Of a stretch of 64,000 nucleotides of DNA, positions 58,188-64,000 are shown in pieces. A program made the translations under genes and the position numbers. The number at the start of each line of letters is the position of its first letter. Within the stretch, counting starts at the first letter, position 1. The stretch comes from Makana argininalis_D (GTDB lineage: Bacteria; Pseudomonadota; Gammaproteobacteria; Enterobacterales; Enterobacteriaceae), in the NCBI GenBank assembly GCA_051307355.1, contig JBPPLQ010000001.1, forward strand, positions 1 through 64,000. Reading direction: 5' to 3'. The notes below the pieces were generated by a model. That model saw nothing but the letters and a program-made list of their open reading frames with translations, was not told the DNA's origin and made no database searches.

Positions 58188-59993
58188 TTGAATGATATTT
58201 TTAAAAACATAATAATATGGTTGACTATGTCGGTTATATTTATGTCTATGTTTCAAAGTTTTGGTTTTATGAAGCCAAATGAAAATAAATTAAATTATTC
58301 AACATTTATGTCTGAACTTAATAAAAATAAAATAAAAGAAGTTTTAATTAAAAACAGAAAAATTATTTTTACTAATATTAATAATAATAAGTACATTACT
58401 TATATTCCCATAAATGATCCTAAACTTCTTGATATATTATTAATTAGAAATGTTAAAATTATAGGAGCATCGACTGAAGATCATAGTTTATTTACTTCTG
58501 TTTTAATATCTTGTTTTCCAATAATATTAATTGTAATATTTTGGTTATTTTTTATACGTCAAATTAAAAATGGCGGTAAAAGTATTATGTCATTTGGAAA
58601 AAGTAAAGCAAAAATATTAAATAAAAAAAATATTGAAATTGATTTTAATGATGTAGCAGGTTGTGATGAAGCTAAAAAAGAAGTAAGTGAAATTGTTGAT
58701 TATTTAAAAAATTCTAAAAAATTTAAAAAATTAGGTGCGAAAATACCTAAAGGTATTTTAATGATAGGTCCTCCTGGAACAGGTAAAACATTACTTGCTA
58801 AGGCTATATCAGGTGAGGCAAAAGTACCTTTTTTTAGTATTTCTGGATCTGATTTTGTAGAAATGTTTGTAGGTGTAGGTGCATCTAGAGTTAGAGATAT
58901 GTTTAATCAAGCAAAAAAATCATCACCATGTATAATTTTTATTGATGAAATAGATACAGTAGGTCGTAAACGTGGTTCTGGATTTGGAGGTGGAAATGAT
59001 GAAAGAGAACAAACATTAAATCAAATGTTAGTAGAAATGGATGGATTTGAAAAAAATGAAGATGTTATTATAATTGCAGCTACAAATCGTCCTGATGTAT
59101 TAGATTCTGCTTTATTACGTCCAGGTCGTTTTGATCGTCAAGTTATAGTTGATTTACCAGATTTAAAAGGTAGAGAACAAATTTTAAATGTACATATTAA
59201 AAAATCTCCTATATCTTCAGATGTTAATTTATCAATAATAGCTAGAGGGACTCCAGGTTTTTCTGGTGCAGATTTATCTAATTTAATCAATGAAGCTGCT
59301 TTATATGCAGCTAGTAAAAATAAAATCATTATATCAATGATAGATTTAGAAAAAGCAAAAGATAAAATAATAATGGGTTCTGAAAGAAAATCATTTATAA
59401 TAACAAAATTTCAAAAAGAACATACTGCTTATCATGAATCAGGACATGTTATAATTGGTAAATTAGTTCCTAATAACGATCCAATACATAAAGTTACTAT
59501 AATTCCTCGAAGAAAATCTTTAGGTGCAACTTTTTTTTTACCAAAAGAAGATATGATAAGTATTAATCGTCAAAAATTAGAAAGCCAAATATCTACTTTA
59601 TACGGAGGAAGAATTGCTGAAGAAATAATATATGGAAATGAAAATATTTCAACAGGTTCATGCAATGATATTAAAATTGCTACAAATATTGCTAGAAAAA
59701 TGGTTACTAAGTGGGGTTTTTCTGAAAAACTTGGTCCTATTTTATATTCAAATGAAGAAGAGAATGAATTTTATGAAAAAAATTATTTTTATAAAAATAA
59801 AAATATATCTGATAAAACAAATTTGATGATAGATAAAGAAATAAAATTAATTATTAAAAAAAACTATGATAGAGCTAAAAAAATTCTTCTCGAAAATATA
59901 AAAATACTTCATTATATGAAAGATTTATTAATAAAATATGAAACTATTAATAGTAAACAAATTAATAATATAATGAAAATTAAAGAAAAATAA
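58188..59993 (+). CDS. ftsH: ATP-dependent zinc metalloprotease FtsH
   Basis: A membrane-anchored AAA+ protease. The start is TTG at 58188 with GAGG (58176-58179) eight bases upstream. The 601 residues (E. coli 644) contain two membrane helices (about 5-25 and 101-123), Walker A GPPGTGKT (194-201), Walker B FIDEID (251-256), the SRH region NRPDVLDSALLRPGRFDRQ, and the zinc site HESGH (416-420). The disordered C-terminal tail of E. coli FtsH is missing. In E. coli it degrades LpxC, sigma32 and unassembled membrane proteins; targets here are unknown. Confidence 0.99.
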   Translation: MNDIFKNIIIWLTMSVIFMSMFQSFGFMKPNENKLNYSTFMSELNKNKIKEVLIKNRKIIFTNINNNKYITYIPINDPKLLDILLIRNVKIIGASTEDHSLFTSVLISCFPIILIVIFWLFFIRQIKNGGKSIMSFGKSKAKILNKKNIEIDFNDVAGCDEAKKEVSEIVDYLKNSKKFKKLGAKIPKGILMIGPPGTGKTLLAKAISGEAKVPFFSISGSDFVEMFVGVGASRVRDMFNQAKKSSPCIIFIDEIDTVGRKRGSGFGGGNDEREQTLNQMLVEMDGFEKNEDVIIIAATNRPDVLDSALLRPGRFDRQVIVDLPDLKGREQILNVHIKKSPISSDVNLSIIARGTPGFSGADLSNLINEAALYAASKNKIIISMIDLEKAKDKIIMGSERKSFIITKFQKEHTAYHESGHVIIGKLVPNNDPIHKVTIIPRRKSLGATFFLPKEDMISINRQKLESQISTLYGGRIAEEIIYGNENISTGSCNDIKIATNIARKMVTKWGFSEKLGPILYSNEEENEFYEKNYFYKNKNISDKTNLMIDKEIKLIIKKNYDRAKKILLENIKILHYMKDLLIKYETINSKQINNIMKIKEK

Positions 59994-60027
59994 ATTAATT
60001 AACTTTTATTAAAATGAAAAATATAAA

Positions 60028-60113
60028 GCCGATGTGGTGAAATTGGTATACACGCTACCTTGAGGTGGTAGTACCTATTATTTGGTTTACGGGTTCGAAT
60101 CCCGTCTTCGGCA
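60028..60113 (+). tRNA. leuU: tRNA-Leu (anticodon GAG)
   Basis: The anticodon stem-loop CTACC-TTGAGGT-GGTAG gives GAG. The class II variable arm, T-arm ACGGGTTCGAATCCCGT and discriminator A are present. The acceptor GCCGATG/CTTCGGC has a T-T mismatch at position 6-67, where E. coli leuU has G-C. Its place between ftsH and nusA is the E. coli location of leuU. Confidence 0.94.
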
Positions 60114-60218
60114 TTAAAATTTAATAAATTTAAACTTTAATTTAATATAATTTAAAATAAAAACTTTATTAGTTTTTTATTTTTTAAATATAATTATATG
60201 ATTACTTTGGGAAATTTA

Positions 60219-61286
60219 ATGAATAAAAAAATAATAAATATAATTACATCATTATCACATGAAAAATCAATTAGTATAGAAAAAATTTTTAGAACATTAG
60301 AAAATTCTATTTCAATAGTAATGAAAAAAAAATATAATAATAAGTATAATATTTTTGTTAAAATTAATAGAGACTCTGGTGAATTTTATATATTTAGGCG
60401 TTGGATTTTTGTAAAAAATATCTTAGATCCAAAAAAAGAAATTTCAATTAAATATGCTAATCTTTATTTTAAAAATAAATTGAATAAAAAATTTTATGAT
60501 AAAAAAATAAAAAAATTTGATTTTGATAGAATAAGTATTCAAATAATAAAAAAATTAATTTTAAAAAAAATTAAAAAATATAAAATAAAAACAGATATTA
60601 AATATTTTAAAAAAAATCAAGGAAAAATAGTCAGTGGTATAGTAAAGATAGTTAGCAGAGAAAAAATAATATTAGAATTAGAAAAAAAAGCTATAGGAAT
60701 TATAAAAAAAAAAGAAATGATGATTAGAGAAAATATAAGACCAGGAGATATAATACGTGGAATATTATATTATATTCATAATAAAGGTAATAAATACGAA
60801 TTTTTAATTAGTAGATCAAGACCCGAAATGTTAATAGAATTATTAAAAATAGAAGTTCCTGAAATTAAAGAAAAAATTATTGAAATCAAAGCTATTACAA
60901 GATATCCTGGATTAAGATCAAAAATAGCAGTTAAAACAAATGATAATAGAATAGATCCAATTGGTGCTTGCATAGGTTTACGTGGTTCTAGAATACAAGC
61001 CATATCTAATGAATTATGTGGAGAAAAAATAGATGTTTTTCTTTGGAATGAAAATAAAGTACAATTAGTAATAAATTCTATTGCTACAATCGGGATATTA
61101 TCTATTATTATAGACGATAAAAATCATAAAATGGATATTGCATTAGATAAATCACATATTGCACAAGCAATTGGAAAAAATGGTCAAAATGTAAAACTTG
61201 CTTCTAATTTAACAGGATTTGAATTAAATATAATGACTTTACAAGAACTATATAAAAAAAAAAATAAATTTAATTTAAATATTTAA
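60219..61286 (+). CDS. nusA: transcription factor NusA, lacking the C-terminal acidic repeats
   Basis: Binds RNA polymerase and nascent RNA to modulate pausing, termination and antitermination. The start at 60219 (MNKKIINIITSLSHEKS) matches E. coli MNKEILAVVEAVSNEK; an ATG seven codons earlier is less likely. The 355 residues cover the N-terminal domain (FRRWIFV), the S1 domain (about 130-200), KH1 (DPIGACIGLRGSRIQAI) and KH2 (HIAQAIGKNGQNVKLAS). They stop at TLQELYKKKNKF, so the AR1 and AR2 repeats of E. coli NusA (495 residues) are missing. rimP, normally upstream, is lost. Confidence 0.97.
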   Translation: MNKKIINIITSLSHEKSISIEKIFRTLENSISIVMKKKYNNKYNIFVKINRDSGEFYIFRRWIFVKNILDPKKEISIKYANLYFKNKLNKKFYDKKIKKFDFDRISIQIIKKLILKKIKKYKIKTDIKYFKKNQGKIVSGIVKIVSREKIILELEKKAIGIIKKKEMMIRENIRPGDIIRGILYYIHNKGNKYEFLISRSRPEMLIELLKIEVPEIKEKIIEIKAITRYPGLRSKIAVKTNDNRIDPIGACIGLRGSRIQAISNELCGEKIDVFLWNENKVQLVINSIATIGILSIIIDDKNHKMDIALDKSHIAQAIGKNGQNVKLASNLTGFELNIMTLQELYKKKNKFNLNI

Positions 61287-61374
61287 AATTAAAAAATTTT
61301 AAAAAAATATAAATAAAATTAATTAATTATTAATAATTATAATATAAATAAATATAATTTAAATAAATAATATT

Positions 61375-63453
61375 ATGAATATAAAAAACAACATGGAAGA
61401 TAAAAATTTTAAAAAAAAAAAATCTTTAAATTTAAATATTAAAAAAACAATTAAAAAAAAAATAAATATAATAAATAAAAAAAATATTGTTAAAATTAAA
61501 AATAATTTTAAAAAAATAAATCAATTTAAAGAAAAAAAAAATAATAATAAATATATAAATACACAAAAAAATAATAAAATTAATATTAATCAATATATTA
61601 ATAATAAAAAATCACTTTATAGTCAATTTGATTTAAAATATAATATTGCAATAAACAATAATCATGAAAAAAATAAAAAAAAAAAAAAAATAATACAGAA
61701 ATTTATAAAACCATTAAGATCTAATATTAAAAATATTTATATTGGTAAATTTATCAAATTACATGAATTAGCTAATAAAATTGCAGTTAAAAAATTTAAT
61801 TTAATTAATTTAATTAATAAATTAGAATTAAAAATAAATATTAATCATATTATTGATAAATATACTGCTTATTTATTAGCAGAAGAAATGGGATATAATA
61901 TTTTTTCAAAAGATTTTAATAAAATTAAAAAAAATAATTTAGAATATTTAAATAAAAATATTTCTATAACATATAGAATGCCTATAGTAACTATTATGGG
62001 ACATGTTGATCATGGCAAAACAAGTATATTAAAATATATTTTAAAAAATACAGTATTAATTAAAGAAAAATTTGGAATAACTCAACATTTAGGTTTTTAT
62101 AATGTAAAGACTGAATGTGGAAGAATTACTTTTTTAGACACACCTGGACATTTAGCTTTTAATTATGTTAGATCTAAAGGTGCTAAATTAACTGATATTA
62201 TTTTATTAGTAATAGCAGCAGATGATGGTGTTATGCCTCAAACAATTGAAGCAATTCAACATGCTAAAAATTTTAAAGTTCCTATAATTGTAGTTATTAA
62301 TAAAATTGATAAATTAGAATCCAATATAAATAAAATTAAAAATGATTTAACTAAATATAATATTGTTTCAGAAAAATGGGGTGGTAAAAATAAATTTATA
62401 AATGTATCTGCAAAAGTAGGAACAGGAATAGATAAATTAATTGATGTAATAATATTACAATCGAAATTATTAGATCTTAAAACAAAAAAATATGGCAATG
62501 CTAAAGGGGTTATTGTAGAATCTTTTTTAGATAAAAACTTAGGTCCCGTATCCATTATTATTGTTAAAGAAGGCGTTTTAAATAAAAATGATATTATTTT
62601 ATGTGGATTAGAATATGGTAAAATACGTTCTATGTATAATTTAAATAATGAAAATATAGAAAAATCTAAATTATCATTACCTATAAAAATAATAGGTCTT
62701 TCTGGTATTACAAAACCAGGTGATGAATTTAAAGTAATTAAAGATGAAAAAAAAGCTAAACATCTATCTATTATTAGAAAAACAAAATCAAAAGAAATTA
62801 AATTATGTAAAACACATAAATATAATTTAGAAAATATTTTTAAACAAATATCAAATAAAATAAATAATAAAATTAATTTAATAATAAAAGCAGATGTTAA
62901 TGGATCTTGTGAAGCAATTAGATATGCATTAAATATAATTTCTAAAAAAAATATTAAAATCAATATTATTAAATCTAGTATTGGTGAAATTACTGAAAAT
63001 GATGTTATGCTAGCATATACATCTAATTCTATTATTTTGTGTTTTAATGTAATTTCCGATATTTATGTTAAACGTTTAATAAAATTTAAAAAAATAGATG
63101 TAAGGTACTATATTTCAATTTATGATTTAATTAAAGAAGTAAAAAAAATAATTGAAAAAATGAATAATAATAATATAAAAGAAAAAATAATTGGTAAAGC
63201 AGAAGTAAAAAATATATTTAATTCAAAGAAATTAGGATTAATTGCCGGATGTATTGTTAATCAAGGTATAATAAAAAAAAATAAAAAAATTATAATTTTA
63301 CGTAAAAATAAAATTGTGTATAAAGGTATTTTAGAATCATTAAAAAGATTTAAAAATGATGTTTTTGAAATTAAAAAAGGAATAGAATGTGGTATTAGTA
63401 TGAATAAATATAAAGATATATCATTAGGTGATATTGTAGAAGTGTTTGAATAA
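61375..63453 (+). CDS. infB: translation initiation factor IF-2
   Basis: Brings initiator tRNA to the 30S subunit and drives subunit joining. The 692 residues are shorter than E. coli IF2-alpha (890) because the N-terminal region is reduced to about 110 Lys/Asn-rich residues. An IF2-N-like segment (about 125-180) precedes the GTPase domain: G1 GHVDHGKTS (209-217), G3 DTPGH, G4 NKID. Domains II to C2 follow (IIKADVNGSCEAI, SSIGEITENDVMLA, the C-terminal GIECGISMNKYKDI). It lies 88 bases after nusA in the conserved nusA-infB-rbfA order. Confidence 0.98.
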   Translation: MNIKNNMEDKNFKKKKSLNLNIKKTIKKKINIINKKNIVKIKNNFKKINQFKEKKNNNKYINTQKNNKININQYINNKKSLYSQFDLKYNIAINNNHEKNKKKKKIIQKFIKPLRSNIKNIYIGKFIKLHELANKIAVKKFNLINLINKLELKININHIIDKYTAYLLAEEMGYNIFSKDFNKIKKNNLEYLNKNISITYRMPIVTIMGHVDHGKTSILKYILKNTVLIKEKFGITQHLGFYNVKTECGRITFLDTPGHLAFNYVRSKGAKLTDIILLVIAADDGVMPQTIEAIQHAKNFKVPIIVVINKIDKLESNINKIKNDLTKYNIVSEKWGGKNKFINVSAKVGTGIDKLIDVIILQSKLLDLKTKKYGNAKGVIVESFLDKNLGPVSIIIVKEGVLNKNDIILCGLEYGKIRSMYNLNNENIEKSKLSLPIKIIGLSGITKPGDEFKVIKDEKKAKHLSIIRKTKSKEIKLCKTHKYNLENIFKQISNKINNKINLIIKADVNGSCEAIRYALNIISKKNIKINIIKSSIGEITENDVMLAYTSNSIILCFNVISDIYVKRLIKFKKIDVRYYISIYDLIKEVKKIIEKMNNNNIKEKIIGKAEVKNIFNSKKLGLIAGCIVNQGIIKKNKKIIILRKNKIVYKGILESLKRFKNDVFEIKKGIECGISMNKYKDISLGDIVEVFE

Positions 63454-63528
63454 ATTAAATTAAATGAAATTAAATTAAATATATATACTTATTTATATTA
63501 GTATATTTAAATTAAAGGAATAAATTAT

Positions 63529-63888
63529 TTGTTAATAGAAAAAAAAAACATAAGAATTAAAAAAATTTCAAAAGAAATAAAAAAAAATATTTATAATATT
63601 TTAATTAAAAAAATTAAAGATCCTAGAATTAAATCAGCTACTATTTCAAATATTTATATATCTAAAGATTTATCATATTTAAACATATTTGTAATTTTTT
63701 TAAATAATAATAATCATATAGAATGTAAAAAAAATATCATTGTTATGCAAAATGCATCTAATTTTTTTAGAAAAATTTTAAAAAAAAACATGTATTTACG
63801 TTTAATACCAAAAATAAAATTTATTTATGATAATACATTTATAAAAAATATTAATTTATATAATAAAATTAAAAAACTTTTTAAGTAA
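63529..63888 (+). CDS. rbfA: 30S ribosome-binding factor RbfA
   Basis: A 30S maturation factor, with a single KH-type domain, needed especially at low temperature. The 119 residues (E. coli 133) keep IKDPRIKSATISNIYISKDLSYLNIFV and LRLIPKIKFIYDNTF; the C-terminal tail of E. coli RbfA is absent. The start is TTG at 63529 with AAAGGA nine bases upstream. It lies between infB and truB, as in E. coli. Confidence 0.95.
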   Translation: MLIEKKNIRIKKISKEIKKNIYNILIKKIKDPRIKSATISNIYISKDLSYLNIFVIFLNNNNHIECKKNIIVMQNASNFFRKILKKNMYLRLIPKIKFIYDNTFIKNINLYNKIKKLFK

Positions 63889-63918
63889 AATATTTAATTA
63901 TTTTTAAAAAATTCAAAA

Positions 63919-64000
63919 ATGAAAAAAAATAATAATTTTGAAAATAAATTATATAATAATACAAGTGGAATTTTATTAATAGACAAACCATATGGTATTT
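63919..64000 (+). CDS. truB: tRNA pseudouridine(55) synthase TruB, 5' fragment cut by the window edge
   Basis: From the ATG at 63919 the frame encodes an Asn/Lys-rich start followed by TSGILLIDKPYGI, matching E. coli INGVLLLDKPQGM. Only 27 codons are inside the window. Position after rbfA supports the call. Confidence 0.9.
   Translation, partial: MKKNNNFENKLYNNTSGILLIDKPYGI

Noticed and set aside
62256..62963. 235-codon open frame antisense to infB
   Set aside because: Overlaps a well-conserved gene on the other strand and has no recognisable domain; long antisense frames are expected in A/T-rich coding DNA with this codon bias.

Overview
The window is a dense, collinear piece of a strongly reduced, very A+T-rich bacterial chromosome (roughly 80% A+T by eye; third codon positions are almost all A or T). 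Every protein I could identify aligns best with Escherichia coli-type gammaproteobacterial orthologues. Several gene neighbourhoods are E. coli ones with members deleted: tRNA-Thr/Tyr/Gly/Thr-secE-nusG-rplKAJL-rpoBC without tufB; rpe-trpS without gph; lepA-rnc-era without lepB; greA-rlmE-ftsH-leuU-nusA-infB-rbfA-truB without yhbY, folP, glmM, secG and rimP; prfB-lysS; carAB; ackA-pta; aceEF-lpd. Decaying pseudogenes, no mobile elements, no CRISPR and an intact arginine branch (carAB plus argI) suggest an obligate endosymbiont, most likely of a sap-feeding insect. I cannot name the lineage from this window. Base 1 is the start codon of mnmG, the usual numbering origin for Buchnera-like genomes.

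Layout. 1-5.8 kb: mnmG, ssb, a zinc CDF exporter, nfuA and a type II NADH dehydrogenase. 5.9-13.9 kb: fabB, the pyruvate dehydrogenase operon aceE-aceF-lpd, and rsmA. 13.9-18.3 kb: carB and carA. 18.6-27.5 kb: pgl, ygfZ, prfB-lysS, der, hisS and rlmN. 27.5-31.3 kb: tRNA-Leu(CAA), era, rnc and lepA. 31.3-35.5 kb: a large gap, then a kinase-only hldE, trpS, rpe and suhB. 35.5-38.9 kb: two decayed genes, prmC and ychF, flanking prfA. 39-50.6 kb: the rpoC-rpoB-rplLJAK-nusG-secE block on the minus strand. 50.7-51.3 kb: five tRNAs. 51.4-56.8 kb: ackA-pta, ppa and argI. 56.9-64 kb: greA, rlmE, ftsH, tRNA-Leu(GAG), nusA, infB, rbfA and the 5' end of truB, cut by the window edge.

How the genes fit together. 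Pyruvate dehydrogenase with Pta-AckA gives a pyruvate-to-acetate route that yields ATP, and Ndh re-oxidises NADH. CarAB and ArgI make carbamoyl phosphate and citrulline. Most of the rest is transcription and translation machinery.

The most interesting signal is erosion of translation termination. All 45 complete CDS end in TAA. RF2 has NSL in place of the SPF codon-reading tripeptide, and its programmed frameshift is gone. The gene for the RF methyltransferase PrmC is a pseudogene directly downstream of prfA. Other notable points are a SuhB that has lost its phosphatase residues, a NusA without the C-terminal repeats that normally recruit SuhB, an E2 lipoyl domain without its lysine, and a recurrent family of long, perfect, A/T-only palindromes at gene ends.
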